Assembly: GCA_031359995.1 (NCBI GenBank)
Contig: JANMAT010000148.1
Coordinates: forward strand, 1-34,524
Origin: JANMAT01 sp031359995
GTDB lineage: Bacteria > Actinomycetota > Acidimicrobiia > Acidimicrobiales > Ilumatobacteraceae
Length of the DNA: 34,524 nucleotides
Direction: 5' to 3'
Part shown: positions 1 to 8,660 of the stretch, piece after piece
Layout: every line of letters begins with the position of its first letter
How positions within the stretch are numbered: position 1 is the first letter of the stretch
Position numbers and translations under genes: made by a program
The notes under the pieces: model-generated
Seen by the model: only the letters and a program-made list of their open reading frames with translations
Databases searched by the model: none
Told to the model about the DNA's origin: nothing

Positions 1-553
1 GTTGATCGAGCGCGGCGAACGTGCCGAGCTTGATGCGGCGCCGAAGCGTGGGTTGGCCCACGAGCAGGCAAGCGAACGGCGACCGGCTGTCCATCTCACC
101 GTAGAGGAGCAACCTCAGTTCCTCGAGCTGGTCGTGGTCGAGGAGGTGGGCTTCGTCACAGATCACGACAACGCGTTTGCCGCGTTCGTCGCGTTCGGCG
201 GCGAGCGCGTCTTGGGCTTGGGGGATCAACGACGCTTTGTGGAACCGTGGGGTCCCGCCGAGAGCGGTGATGATCGCGGCGTAGAGACCGCGGGTGCCGA
301 TGGCGGGGTTGCCGATGTAGATGATCGTGTGTCGGGACCCATCGAGACCCGCCAGAGCGGCTCTCGCCGCCACCGTTTTCCCGGCGCCGACTTCACCGGT
401 GAGGACCCCGAGGGCTTCTTCGTCGACACACCACCCGATGCGGGCCACCGCTTCGTTGTGGGCGCCGGTGCTCGCCAGCATGGACGGGGCGAGGTCTTTG
501 CTGAACGGCATCCGGGTGAACGCCCAGTGGGCGCGTAAACGATCGATACTCAT
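1..553 (-). CDS. ExeA/TniB-like AAA+ ATPase of a two-gene transposon (partial, runs off left edge)
   Basis: The minus-strand frame is open from ATG at 553 to the window edge (about 184 residues), so the 3' end is missing. It starts MSIDRLRAHWAFTRMPF, typical of ExeA/TniB transposition ATPases, which activate a DDE transposase and choose targets. Walker A is GEVGAGKT at about residues 53-60. Walker B is VVVICDEAH at about 133-141. The start codon overlaps the stop of the upstream transposase remnant (ATGA at 550-553), so the two were translationally coupled. The visible part of the ATPase is undamaged, while its transposase partner is broken, so the element is probably immobile unless a transposase acts in trans. 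The family is clear; which IS or Tn group it belongs to cannot be settled here. Confidence 0.85.
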   Translation of the reverse strand, partial: MSIDRLRAHWAFTRMPFSKDLAPSMLASTGAHNEAVARIGWCVDEEALGVLTGEVGAGKTVAARAALAGLDGSRHTIIYIGNPAIGTRGLYAAIITALGGTPRFHKASLIPQAQDALAAERDERGKRVVVICDEAHLLDHDQLEELRLLLYGEMDSRSPFACLLVGQPTLRRRIKLGTFAALDQ

Positions 554-1750
554 TGCTTGTTCTCCTCAACATCGGTGACGGGTTTGGGTGTCGGGATCAA
601 CTCGTGGGGCAGACGGAGCTGGTGGAACTCGATGCCGACGGCGTCGGCGAGGTCCTGGTCGTGTTGGGTCTCCACGAGACGCAGGTAATCGATCCCCGTC
701 GTCAGGGCCGGTTCCGTGACCGGGTCGGGACGCGCCGCTGGGTGGGAGTGGCGGCCGATGCGATGCGGGATTGCTTTGCCCATGGCCCGCCCGCGGTGTC
801 GAACGTCAATGTCGGTCAGGTCGAACGGGTCGAACACCAACTCGACGCGTTGACCAACAAGCGCGGCGGAGACTTGGTGGTGACTGCCGAGCGGGGACAC
901 GGTCGCCACCTTGGTGACCGTGCGCGTCTCGGACCACAAGAACGCCTCATGGATCTCGGCCGGGGTGGGCAGCCGCACCGCGGTCACGTCGAACCGGGCG
1001 AACGGCGTCTGTGCGGTCTCGGAACGGACGCGGCGGTGATGGACGCCTTCGACCCACGCCGCGAACAATCGGTTTCAGCTCGGCCACGTCCGCCGGCGGA
1101 TGGTGGGTGTCGAGTTCGACGAGGACTGGTCGCGCACGGTGCGGAAGAACCGTTCGATCCTCCCGCGGCCCTCCGGGCGCCGTGGTGTCGAGTGGGCGAG
1201 CCGGATCCCGAGCGACGCGCCCTCCCGCAGCAGCGGCTTGGACGCGAACGCGGAGCCGTTGTCGACGTAGATCCTGCCCCGGACCCCGCGGGCAGCGAGC
1301 CCGGCCCGCAAGGCGGCTTCGGGGCGCCCGGTGTCCTCGGCGTGACACCACCGACAGCCGGCTGTGATCATCGATGAACGCCAGCAGGTAGACCTTGCGG
1401 GCCGCAACGTTCGGGCCGTGGAGCGCGTCGGCGGTCCACAACGCGTTGGGCAACGACCCGCCCTCGACGGTCGCCGACGCCCGCGGGTAGGGCGACGACC
1501 ATCGAGTACCCAGACACGTGTGCTCGACGACGACACCACTTGACGGCTCGACCTGACCGGCGCGGCGGGCGCGAGCACTCGACAACGCTCTCCACCACGG
1601 CCGGCCCGACCCGCACCGGAACCGGCGATGTCGCGCGCTCTGTGGTGCTCGGGTGCGTGCTGGCGCGGTGATCGCCGGGCCCGGCGACCGACCGAGCTCG
1701 AACGAGGGTGGGATCGACCGTGTCGCACGGGTCAGGGTCGAGCTCGGTCC
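550..1750 (-). pseudogene. Mu/rve-type DDE transposase, frameshifted
   Basis: Pieces of one integrase-core transposase lie in successive minus-strand frames. WTADALHGP and YLLAFIDDHSRLS (about 1,360-1,450) are in one frame. RIYVDNGSAF and GRIERFFRTVRDQ (about 1,120-1,290) are in the next. FLVELDT returns to the first frame, and NRLFAAWVEGVHHRR with the Mu-type C-terminal beta-barrel (LVGQRVELVFDPFDL, about 800-840) is in the second again. Joining them needs at least three frameshifts, near 1,355, 1,120 and 1,072. The N-terminal helix-turn-helix part is not recognisable. The end overlaps the ATPase start by four bases. I call it a dead transposase. The 5' boundary is approximate because the remnant fades out next to the end of the downstream PEP-domain gene at 1,778. 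Confidence 0.8.
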
Positions 1751-1777
1751 GGCGTGGTGTGGGCGGGCACAGGCGGT

Positions 1778-3538
1778 TCAGCGGGTTCTGTCGATGTGGA
1801 CGAGTCCCGTGTTGGCATCGACTCGTAGCCAGGTGCCGTCGGGGATCAGGCGGGTGGCGTCGGTGACGCTCACAATGGCGGGGATGCCGAGTTCGCGAGC
1901 GACGATGGCTGCGTGGCTCTGCTGGGCGCCGACCTCGACGACGACCGCCGCGGCACCCAGGAACAGGGGCGTCCACGCTGGATCGGTGATGGGCGCGACG
2001 AGGATCTCGTCGGGCTCGAGTCCACGAGGGTCGGCTGGATCGAGCACGACGCGGGCGCGGCCCTCCGCGATCCCGGGACATACGGCTATGCCCCGCAAGA
2101 CGTCCGGCGCCGGGTCGCCGGTCGGGCCGCTGGCTCGGAGGGGCCAGGTGGATGGGTCGGTGATCTCTCCCTCGAACCAGAACGGTGGGATGCGCGCCTG
2201 GCGGTAGTGGCGCTGTGCGCGCCGTTCGGCGATCACGTCGGCGAAGTCGGCGGGCCGTTCGACGAAGGCCGCCAGTTCGTCGGCGGTCACGAGGAAGGCG
2301 TCGCGCAGATCGGTGGGGCCGCCCCGCTCACGCGCCCGGCGCGCAAGTTCGTGCAGCACGTTCTTCATGGCGCCGAGTTCGCGCACCATTGCATCCTTGG
2401 CTCGTTCGCGTGCTGCAGCGCCGACATTGGATGCGTGCAGCGCTCGGCGGAACAGGAAGTGCATCGGTCGCGGGACGAGGGCCAGTGCCTCGCCCAAGGC
2501 GGCGGCGCGGTCGGCGGCCAGTCGGGTGGCGACCACGTCCGGATCACGTTCGGGTGGGGCGAACCGGAGTCGGTCCACGAGCGCCAGCGCGATCCGCGGT
2601 GACAACGCCCACGACGGCGCAGCGAGCTCGTACTCGTCGGGGCCGCGGTGGCCGTGGTCGTGAAGGAACGACGCGAACCCGGCGGCGAGGCCGGCGTACC
2701 GATCGTCGGCGGGCGTCGCGTCGAGGCTCTCGATGACTGCCCCGAGCCCTTGGTCGAACAGCGCCGTCAACTCCGGATCAGCGCCGACCAGTCGTCCGAG
2801 CTGCCAGAGTCGTGTCGCTGGTTGGGCTGACTGGATGGTGCCGAGTCCTGCGGTCAGGCGGTTGACGAGCAGCGTCGGATCGCCGGCTGTGCCGCGTCGA
2901 AGCATCTGTTCGAGGCCACCCCGCCCGACCCCGGCGATGGCGGTGGCGTTCCCCAACGGTACGAAGAACTCGGTGATGCGCGCAGAGAACGACGACACAA
3001 GGTCGAGCAGTTCCGAATCAGTGGCGGCGCCGATCGCGGGCAACGACGCCACCCAGGCATCGGCTCGATAGCGCGCCTCGTCGATGGCGCCCGTGTCCGG
3101 GCGACGCAACGTACGCATCGCCCAGCGCGACAGACGAAGCGATGCGCCGAGGTTCCGATCACCCCGCTGCGGGCGGTAGGGCGGAGCGTCGCTGACCCCC
3201 AAGCCCTGCTCGTCGCTCATCTCGGGCGTCATGCCGGGCGTGCGCACCCCCATCAGCCGGAACACCGACATGTTGAGATACAGGTAGCCACCGAAGATGC
3301 CTGACACGACGATGCCGTGCTCGCGGACCTCGCCGTCGGTGAACAACCCCATCTGCGTGAGGTTGCGGCGGTGACCGATCGCCGGTGCGTCGGCGTAGAT
3401 GGTGCCGCCGAGCGGCGTGACCACGTTGGGGAACACCTCCCCGGCGTTGCCGCGGGTCCAGATCGGGAACCTCGGCGTGGGTTCGTCCTCCACGATCCAT
3501 CGCGGAACTGGAACCGACGCTGCAGCTGGCTCGTTCAC
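1778..3538 (-). CDS. PEP-utilising enzyme, mobile (phosphohistidine) domain protein
   Basis: About 586 residues from GTG at 3,538. The frame stays open to 3,688, but the extra N-terminus has no family character, whereas the family-like sequence begins WIVEDEPTPRFP soon after this GTG. The C-terminus is a PEP-utilising mobile domain. QQSHAAIVARELGIPAI holds the histidine that is phosphorylated in pyruvate phosphate dikinase, PEP synthase and rifampin phosphotransferase. An ATP-grasp domain is not visible, so this is the variant with a long helical N-terminal region plus the swivelling domain. Its substrate is unknown. It ends a few bases from the transposase remnant but appears intact (final HIDRTR then TGA), so the insertion did not disrupt it. 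Domain call is good; enzymatic role is open. Confidence 0.75.
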   Translation of the reverse strand: MNEPAAASVPVPRWIVEDEPTPRFPIWTRGNAGEVFPNVVTPLGGTIYADAPAIGHRRNLTQMGLFTDGEVREHGIVVSGIFGGYLYLNMSVFRLMGVRTPGMTPEMSDEQGLGVSDAPPYRPQRGDRNLGASLRLSRWAMRTLRRPDTGAIDEARYRADAWVASLPAIGAATDSELLDLVSSFSARITEFFVPLGNATAIAGVGRGGLEQMLRRGTAGDPTLLVNRLTAGLGTIQSAQPATRLWQLGRLVGADPELTALFDQGLGAVIESLDATPADDRYAGLAAGFASFLHDHGHRGPDEYELAAPSWALSPRIALALVDRLRFAPPERDPDVVATRLAADRAAALGEALALVPRPMHFLFRRALHASNVGAAARERAKDAMVRELGAMKNVLHELARRARERGGPTDLRDAFLVTADELAAFVERPADFADVIAERRAQRHYRQARIPPFWFEGEITDPSTWPLRASGPTGDPAPDVLRGIAVCPGIAEGRARVVLDPADPRGLEPDEILVAPITDPAWTPLFLGAAAVVVEVGAQQSHAAIVARELGIPAIVSVTDATRLIPDGTWLRVDANTGLVHIDRTR

Positions 3539-3749
3539 CGGCGAAGTTTCGCACGCACGGTGGCTCCATACGGCCGGGGACGTCGACCACCCGCTGCAGC
3601 CGCAGGAGGCGACAGCTTCTGCACCTGAGCCCTGCCGGTCGAAGGCCACCAGGTTGCACACGAGCCGCACGAGTTCGCTCAGGACCAAGCGGGCCTCGAC
3701 CCGAACACTCCCGGCGATACGCAGCGTGACCCTCGCCTGACTTCGACGC

Positions 3750-4364
3750 TCAACACCCCGTCCGGGATCCGGCGAACCCGGTGCGGTCGGTGCGAGGGAT
3801 CGTCGCTCGGATCGCGCCCACCGGCGGTGGTCCGGAGCGAGCCAGGCCGCTAGAACTCGGGCACACCTGCTTGGGTAGGGCGACTCCGGTTTCGTAGGCG
3901 ACCATGACGAGTTGGGCGCGGTCGCGGGCGTCGAGTTTCATGAGCAGCCGGCTGACGTGGGTCTTGATCGTGGCGTGGCTGACATAGAGGTGCTCGGCGA
4001 TCTCGGCGTTCGAGTTGTCTTTGGCGACGAGTTCGAGCACCTCGCGTTGTCGCTCGGTCAGTTGCGCTAGCACGGCTGCTGCGGCCGGGGCGTGGCCTGG
4101 TTCCGGTAGACGGGCGAACTCCTCGATCAACCGGCGGGTGATCTTCGGGGCGATCAGCGCGTCACCGGCTGCCACGACGCGCACGGCGTTCAGCAGGTCG
4201 GTCGGGAGCGCGTCCTTCAACAGGAACCCGCTTGCGCCGGCGCGCAGTGCTTCGTGTACGTACTCGTCGAGATCGAATGTCGTCAGGATCACGACACGTG
4301 TCGCGGCCAACGTCTCGTCGGCGGTGATTCGGCGGGTGGCCTCCAATCCGTCCGTCACCGGCAT
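3750..4364 (-). pseudogene. NarL/FixJ-type response regulator lacking the N-terminal half of its receiver
   Basis: The sequence opens abruptly at MPVTDGLEATRRI, which in the family directly follows the phospho-acceptor Asp. The first 50-55 residues, including the acidic pocket and the phosphorylated Asp, are absent. The rest of the receiver is present (VVILTTFD with the switch Thr, FLLKDA with the conserved Lys), followed by a LuxR-type helix-turn-helix (LTERQREVLELVAK...NAEIAEHLYVSHATIKTHV). Upstream of the ATG the DNA becomes the 3' end of a permease gene on the other strand, so truncation is by rearrangement, not by choice of start. The C-terminus carries about 35 extra residues that overlap a repeat found again at 19.45 kb. 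If translated, the product could bind DNA without phospho-control, but I treat it as a broken gene. Confidence 0.75.
3769..3831. repeat. Diverged 63-bp repeat, copy 1
   Basis: Aligns by eye with 19,451-19,514 in the same orientation: about 54 of 63 columns identical with one single-base gap, including the 17-base match ATCGCGCCCACCGGCGG. It lies in the 3' extension of the truncated response regulator. Read on the minus strand both copies give similar peptides (PPPVGAIRATIPRTDRTG here, PPPVGAIRVAIPRAYRTG in the other), so this may be a fragment of a duplicated coding sequence. Confidence 0.6.
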
Positions 4365-4365
4365 G

Positions 4366-4460
4366 CAGTCATCGCCGGTCTCGCCGGTGCCCTCGCTGCC
4401 GTCATACCAGCCCGACGCGCCGCCAACCTCGACATCCTACGAGCACTGGTCACCGAGTAG
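4366..4460 (+). pseudogene. C-terminal remnant of an FtsX/MacB-like ABC transporter permease
   Basis: The plus strand encodes VIAGLAGALAAVIPARRAA then NLDILRALVTE and a stop at 4,460. This is the last transmembrane helix plus the conserved PARRAA..LD.L.AL..E tail of FtsX-like/MacB permeases. Nothing of the preceding several hundred residues is present; the sequence switches at about 4,362-4,368 into the response regulator on the opposite strand. MacB-type transporters are often encoded beside NarL-type two-component systems, so both remnants may come from one ancestral locus broken by deletion and inversion. Confidence 0.65.
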
Positions 4461-4536
4461 CTCGACAATCACACGCCGGCCGAGCGGCGCGTCGACCTCG
4501 CGTCGGCGAGCCGCTCACAGCCCCTGCACGGGCGCG

Positions 4537-5088
4537 TCAGGCGAGGAGGAGATCGACGGCTTCGTCGATCTGGGCGCGTGTGGCCGTCGGGCCGCCCGAC
4601 CCCCGCCAGACGAACTCGCCGATCAGGAGCCGGTAGAGCAGTTGTGCTCGCCGGCGAGCGCGGGCCGGGCTCAGTCCCGTCGCCCGCAGGAGCGCAGTGG
4701 TGCACTCGACCCGCCGCTCGTCGACCCGTCTGATCGCCGCCGCCGCCACGTCGTCGGTTCCCGCCCAGACCCGGATGGCGTTCTCGATCGCATCGTTCGT
4801 CGGCTCCGCCCGCATGGCCCGATGGGTGAGGTGCCGGAGGCGTTCGATGGGCGTGCAAGCCGCAGCATCGACGTCGTCGATGATCTCGGTGCTGCCGCGA
4901 CGCTCCCACGCGTCGAGCATCGCCTCGTGGAGCGCCCGCCGGTTGGCGAAGTGGTGGTAGAAACTGCCCTTGGTCACGCCGAGCCGCTCGGCGAGGGGCT
5001 CGACCCGCAGCCCTTCGACCCCTCGCTCGGCGAGCGCGGCGAAGCCGGCCGTCAACCAGGCGTCCTGTGACAACGATCGCATGGACAC
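4537..5088 (-). CDS. TetR-family transcriptional repressor
   Basis: 183 residues from GTG at 5,088; an ATG two codons later (5,082) is an equally good start. The N-terminus is a TetR helix-turn-helix (WLTAGFAALAERGVEGLRV, then LAERLGVTKGSFYHHFANR at about 33-51). The C-terminal part is the helical ligand-binding and dimerisation domain, ending in EFVWRGSGG...AQIDEAVDLLLA. It is divergent from the membrane-protein gene starting at 5,153. Two copies of a partly palindromic site lie between the two starts, so repression of both itself and the neighbour is likely. The ligand cannot be told from sequence. Confidence 0.9.
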   Translation of the reverse strand: MSMRSLSQDAWLTAGFAALAERGVEGLRVEPLAERLGVTKGSFYHHFANRRALHEAMLDAWERRGSTEIIDDVDAAACTPIERLRHLTHRAMRAEPTNDAIENAIRVWAGTDDVAAAAIRRVDERRVECTTALLRATGLSPARARRRAQLLYRLLIGEFVWRGSGGPTATRAQIDEAVDLLLA

Positions 5089-5092
5089 TCAG

Positions 5093-5140
5093 CATACGCC
5101 ACCGTATGGTGACCTCGAACACACGCTACCGTATGGCAGG
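5093..5140. promoter_or_regulatory. Tandem TetR operator candidates
   Basis: The sequence between the divergent TetR and membrane-protein genes contains two copies of GCYACCGTATGGYRR, at 5,098-5,113 and 5,125-5,140, 27 bases apart. The first overlaps the perfect inverted repeat CATACG-CCAC-CGTATG (5,093-5,108). Position and symmetry fit operators of the adjacent repressor; binding is inferred. Confidence 0.6.
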
Positions 5141-5152
5141 AAGGTTGACGTC

Positions 5153-5811
5153 ATGAACGCAGAGTTGGTCGTCGTCGTGTGCCTCGTACTCCTCGCCGTG
5201 GCGCACACGGTGCTCGGCGAGGCGTCGATCCTGCGCTCGCCGCTATCGTCGCCGGCGGCGAGCCACTCCTGTTCGTGGCCATCATGGCGCTCTGGTCGTC
5301 AGCGGTGGTGTTCGTGATGCTGCGCGGTCACCTGTCGTGGCCGCTGTTCCTACTCGCCGGGCTCGCCGCGCTGCGCGCCGACGGATCGCTCGGCGAGTCG
5401 TGGCTGCGGGCTGGCGCGATCGCCTCGGCCGTAGCCCTGGTCGTCGCGGCCGGTGTCCACGTCTACTGGGCCTCGGGCGGCCGATGGATGCTCGACCGGG
5501 CGCTCCCGACGGGCCGGCGGTCGGGGCGTGTGTTCGCTCCAGGTCGCCGGTTGACCCTGACGGTCGCCGGCGCGTTCCTCGCGTTCGCCGCTCTCATCAT
5601 CGCCGTGGTCGAGGGGCGTGGTCCAGGGGCGTTGCGGTGGCTCGTCGGCGCCGGTGTCGGCGTGCTCGCGCTCCGTGCGGTGGGCGACACCAAGGTCGCG
5701 GGATTCACCAAGACGGTTCGCGACACCCCCTTCGCTCTCGCCGACGACCGTTGGTTCACCCCCCTCGTCGTCTTCTTGGCCTTGGGCGCAGTCGGCGCTT
5801 TGACGGTGTGA
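5153..5811 (+). pseudogene. DUF3995-like integral membrane protein, one frameshift near the N-terminus
   Basis: A start at ATG 5,153 gives MNAELVVVVCLVLLAVAHTV and a first membrane helix containing the conserved AHTVLGE, but that frame then degenerates. The homologous continuation lies in the next frame from about 5,235 (LAAIVAGGEPLLFVAIMALW onward) to 5,811. The downstream part has several hydrophobic helices and the DUF3995 signature: AGVHVYWASGGRW, a conserved VGDTKVAGFTKTVRDTPFA segment, then a final helix. If the frameshift is real, translation could still begin at ATG 5,284 and give a shortened protein. It lies just downstream of the TetR operators and is the likely repressor target. 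Function unknown. Confidence 0.55.
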
Positions 5812-5869
5812 ACCGGTCACCGAACCGCATCGGCGACACCTTCCGGCCGACCTGGGGGCCCGGTGTGGT

Positions 5870-6808
5870 TCAGCCCGCGTCGCCGTCGAGGGTGGCGAAT
5901 TGCACGCCGGTCAGCTCGACCGTCACGTCCCACAGGCGTCGGGCGACGTCGGCCGCACTCGCCGAGGCCCTGGCTTGCACCCGCGTCGGCGCTCCGCGCT
6001 GTTCCATGAAGCCGCTCGGGCCGTAGTACTCGCCTCCGCGGACGGCGGGGTCGGTGGCGGCCCGCACCGTGGGCAGCGCACCGTGGTGCGCACTCTGCGA
6101 GAAGATCTTGGCCAGCGGCGCGGTGAGCGCCATCAGCCGTCCACCGATGCCGCCCGTGGAGGTGACGAGGTTGGTCTCGGAGATGCCGGGGTGTGCGGCG
6201 ACGGCGATCGTGCGCGCCCCTGCAGCGTCGAGCCGACGCTGCAGCTCGAAGGTGAACAGCAAGTTGGCGAGCTTGCTCTGCCCGTAGGCGCTCCATGCCC
6301 TGTAGCGGCGCTCGGACTGCAGGTCGTCGAAGTCGATGCGGCCCATGCGGTGGGCGAGGCTGCTGATGTTCACCACCCGCGACCGCTCGGTCGCGAGCAA
6401 CACGGGCAGCAGATGAGCGGTGAGGGCGGCGTGACCGAGATGGTTCGTGGCGAACTGCAGCTCGAAACCGTCGACCGTGCGCCCGTAGGGCGTGGCCATC
6501 ACCCCGGCGTTGTTCACCAGCAGATCGAGCCGGTCGAACCGGGACCGCACGTCGTTGGCGGCCGTGCCGACCGACGCCAGCGACGACAGGTCGAGGTCGA
6601 CCAGCGTCACCTCGGCCGACCCCACGTCGGCGAGGATCGAATCACGCGCCGTGTCGGCTTTGGCCCGGGTGCGGCACGCCAGGACCACGTGTGCGCCGGC
6701 CGCGGCCAACATGCGAGCGGCCTCGAGACCGATGCCGCTGTTGGCGCCGGTGACGAGCGCGATGCGCCCGGTCTGGTCGGGGATGAGCGCTTCGGTCCAA
6801 TCGGCCAT
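5870..6808 (-). CDS. Short-chain dehydrogenase/reductase (retinol-dehydrogenase-like)
   Basis: 312 residues, a complete classical SDR. The cofactor loop is TGANSGIG at residues 20-27. The structural NNAG motif begins at 100. The catalytic residues fit Ser150/151 (NISSLAH), Tyr176 and Lys180 (YGQSK). Arg47 after the second strand (LACRTRAKAD) favours NADP(H). The sequence most resembles the retinol-dehydrogenase / protochlorophyllide-reductase-like branch common in actinobacteria, whose substrates are mostly unknown. It converges on the membrane-protein gene and is divergent from the amphi-Trp gene. Confidence 0.9.
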   Translation of the reverse strand: MADWTEALIPDQTGRIALVTGANSGIGLEAARMLAAAGAHVVLACRTRAKADTARDSILADVGSAEVTLVDLDLSSLASVGTAANDVRSRFDRLDLLVNNAGVMATPYGRTVDGFELQFATNHLGHAALTAHLLPVLLATERSRVVNISSLAHRMGRIDFDDLQSERRYRAWSAYGQSKLANLLFTFELQRRLDAAGARTIAVAAHPGISETNLVTSTGGIGGRLMALTAPLAKIFSQSAHHGALPTVRAATDPAVRGGEYYGPSGFMEQRGAPTRVQARASASAADVARRLWDVTVELTGVQFATLDGDAG

Positions 6809-6947
6809 GGAACGACGCTACCGGCATAGCCCGTCCGCGGTCGACGAGGGCGGCAGCCGACGGCCGTGGTCGGTCGAGGGACGAACACCCGGGTGAACGT
6901 TGGGTGCCGAGCATGCACCAGTCGTCCGGTCCGGCGAGACTGAGGTC

Positions 6948-7196
6948 ATGACGGAACGCGATGTCGAAACGATCACCTCGGTCAATGAGTTCGTCGCGAA
7001 GCTCAGGCGGCTGGCCGATGCACTGGAGGCAGGCGATTCGTTCCGGATCCAGATCGCCGGCGAACGCTTCCGCGTGCCGAGGCATGCGACCTTCAGCGTC
7101 GAGCACGAACGCTCGGCCGACGCCGAAGAGGTCGAGTTCCAGCTGAAGTGGTCACTCGACGACGACGCCGGGGCCGACGACACCGCGGTGGTGTGA
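6948..7196 (+). CDS. Amphi-Trp domain-containing small protein
   Basis: 82 residues from ATG 6,948. The frame extends upstream to a TTG at 6,900, but ATG 6,948 gives the family-like start MTERDVETITSVNEFVAKLR. Features fit the amphi-Trp domain: an N-terminal helix (LRRLADALEAGDSFRIQI), a middle strand (GERFRVPRHATF) and the terminal alternating stretch EVEFQLKWSLDDD with its Trp. The role of this domain is not established. The gene stands alone, divergent from the SDR gene. Confidence 0.75.
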   Translation: MTERDVETITSVNEFVAKLRRLADALEAGDSFRIQIAGERFRVPRHATFSVEHERSADAEEVEFQLKWSLDDDAGADDTAVV

Positions 7197-7227
7197 ACGC
7201 GGCGACACCGACGTCACCCCGCCAGGG

Positions 7228-7700
7228 TCAGCTGTACTCGGCCCATACCTCGCGGCGGGTGCCGTCGATCGTCATGGTTCCGCCATGGGGCACGATCCAC
7301 TCTGGCCGGGTGTGTCAGAACGGAACCCCGACGCACACGCCGGCGTCGGGGTCGTACCGGTGGGCGATCTCGATGGCGCTGTCGCGTTGCTGCGCTCGAT
7401 ACGCTCGTCGTTCAGCGAAGGTGCGCTCGGTCTGGATCGCAGCTGCTGGGGGTCGCGCCACGACGATGGCGTCGACCGCCGCGAGCACGCCGCGTTCACC
7501 GAGCGATCTCATGATCCAGCCGAACTCGCGGGCCGGGTTCAACTCTCCGCTCGACTCGAGCAGCAGAACGCCACCGTCGAGAGCCAAAGCACCCGCGGGG
7601 AATCGGCCCCCGGTCAGGATCCACAGGATCACCTCGGCGCATCCGCCCCACGTTCGCCCGGTCACCGACCGCTCCGGCGCCGCCGGCGACGTCGGACCCC
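7228..7700 (-). pseudogene. S66 (LD-carboxypeptidase/MccF-like) peptidase remnant: C-terminal half with in-frame TGA
   Basis: Reading on the minus strand, GRTWGGCAEVILWIL, then LDGGVLLLESSGE, then VLAAVDAIVVARP match the C-terminal domain of S66 serine peptidases. After GVCVGVPF at 7,318 a TGA (7,315-7,317) stands where the family has Gly of the FGHT motif. The frame continues HTRPEWIVPHGGTMTIDG and ends at 7,228. So the Glu and His side of the active site is present, but one glycine codon (GGA) has become a stop. The N-terminal domain with the nucleophilic Ser is not found upstream; only unrelated sequence occurs beyond about 7,700. Unlike the two TGA codons described below, this one does not replace a cysteine, so I call it a nonsense mutation. 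Confidence 0.75.
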
Positions 7701-8117
7701 GCGACAGCGCTGCACTCCGGCACGAGCAGTTGTGCCGAGGATCGGCGCGACGAGCTCCGTCGCCAACCGCTGGCCGCATTCGCGTTCTGCTCGCCGATCC
7801 CGAGCGGCGCCGGCGCCAGGCTTCGCCGGTTCCCGGGCGGGAACGACCGATGGTGTGCCCCTGGCATTGTCGGGCACGAGTGGGCAGCGCGCTGGGTGTG
7901 CGTCGGCTGGCTGAACTGGACCTGACGGGGCGCCTGGGCGGGTGGGACGTGCTGCTGTGCACACCGGCGGCGTGGACGGGTTGAGTGTGGTGATGCCGTC
8001 GCAACTGCGAGTGATCGGCTGACATCGTGGCGGTCTACGCAGCGGGGTGGGTATGCCGCTCGCTGACCTGAGGAGTGCGGCGTCCCCATCGCCCGGTTGC
8101 AGCGAGAGGGCGTCGGT
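7701..8117. other. No recognisable gene
   Basis: Long frames exist here on both strands, as expected at this GC content. None has family-like composition, a convincing start or detectable domains. It may hold the eroded 5' half of the S66 peptidase gene, but I could not recognise it in any frame. Confidence 0.4.
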
Positions 8118-8660
8118 TCAGCGGCGGCGGCAGCGGACGACGCCGGCGAGCGGTTCGGGCTTGCCTGGGAGGTTGTTCGCCGCGAACGAGCCGGTCATGC
8201 CTTCGAGGTCGCCGGTGCCAGCGCCCGGGAAGATCGTGTAGAGGTCCTTCTGGCTGCCGTCGGCACCGAAGATCTGCAGGGCGGTGTACACGAAGCTGCC
8301 TGTTCCGCAGCCCTTGACGGTGCCGACGAAGGTGCCGGAGTCGGCGAACACTGCTCCGCCTTTGGGGAGGGGGGTGATGGCGTCACCCTCGATGATCTGG
8401 CCCTCGAGGTCGCCGAACTGGGTGGCCGTGAACGACACGAGGTACATGCATCGGGTGGGATCGGCGCCGTTGCACGAGGTGTCGACCAGTCTGGAGTCGG
8501 CTGCAGAAGCTTCAATGGTAATGCGGACATTCTTCCAACCGCCGCGCTGGCCATCGTCGGCGTTGGCGGCCGATGTGAAGCCGACGACGGGCACGAGCGC
8601 CACAGCGAGCATGGCGATGCGCCGCAGGCGGTTGACACGTCCTTGGAGTCGTGTGGTCAT
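8118..8660 (-). CDS. Secreted protein, DUF3224-like beta-barrel candidate
   Basis: 180 residues from ATG 8,660, chosen because AGGAGC lies just upstream at suitable spacing and a signal peptide follows. The signal peptide has a positive start (MTTRLQGRVNRLRR), a hydrophobic core (IAMLAVALVPVVGF) and a likely cleavage after ANA at about residue 34. The mature part has strand-rich, Gly-rich segments (GTFVGTVKGCGTGSFVYT and FPGAGTGDLEGMTGSF) that resemble DUF3224-type small barrels. Cysteines come as two likely pairs, fitting an exported protein. Function unknown; the DUF assignment is tentative. Confidence 0.7.
   Translation of the reverse strand: MTTRLQGRVNRLRRIAMLAVALVPVVGFTSAANADDGQRGGWKNVRITIEASAADSRLVDTSCNGADPTRCMYLVSFTATQFGDLEGQIIEGDAITPLPKGGAVFADSGTFVGTVKGCGTGSFVYTALQIFGADGSQKDLYTIFPGAGTGDLEGMTGSFAANNLPGKPEPLAGVVRCRRR

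Noticed and set aside
7315..7317. TGA in the S66 peptidase remnant as a third selenocysteine codon
   Set aside because: It replaces the glycine of FGHT, not a cysteine, and the gene also lacks its N-terminal half.
7148..7984. Long plus-strand ORF over the S66 remnant
   Set aside because: Shadow frame: the minus strand carries the recognisable peptidase motifs, and the plus translation is Arg/Ser/Pro-rich.
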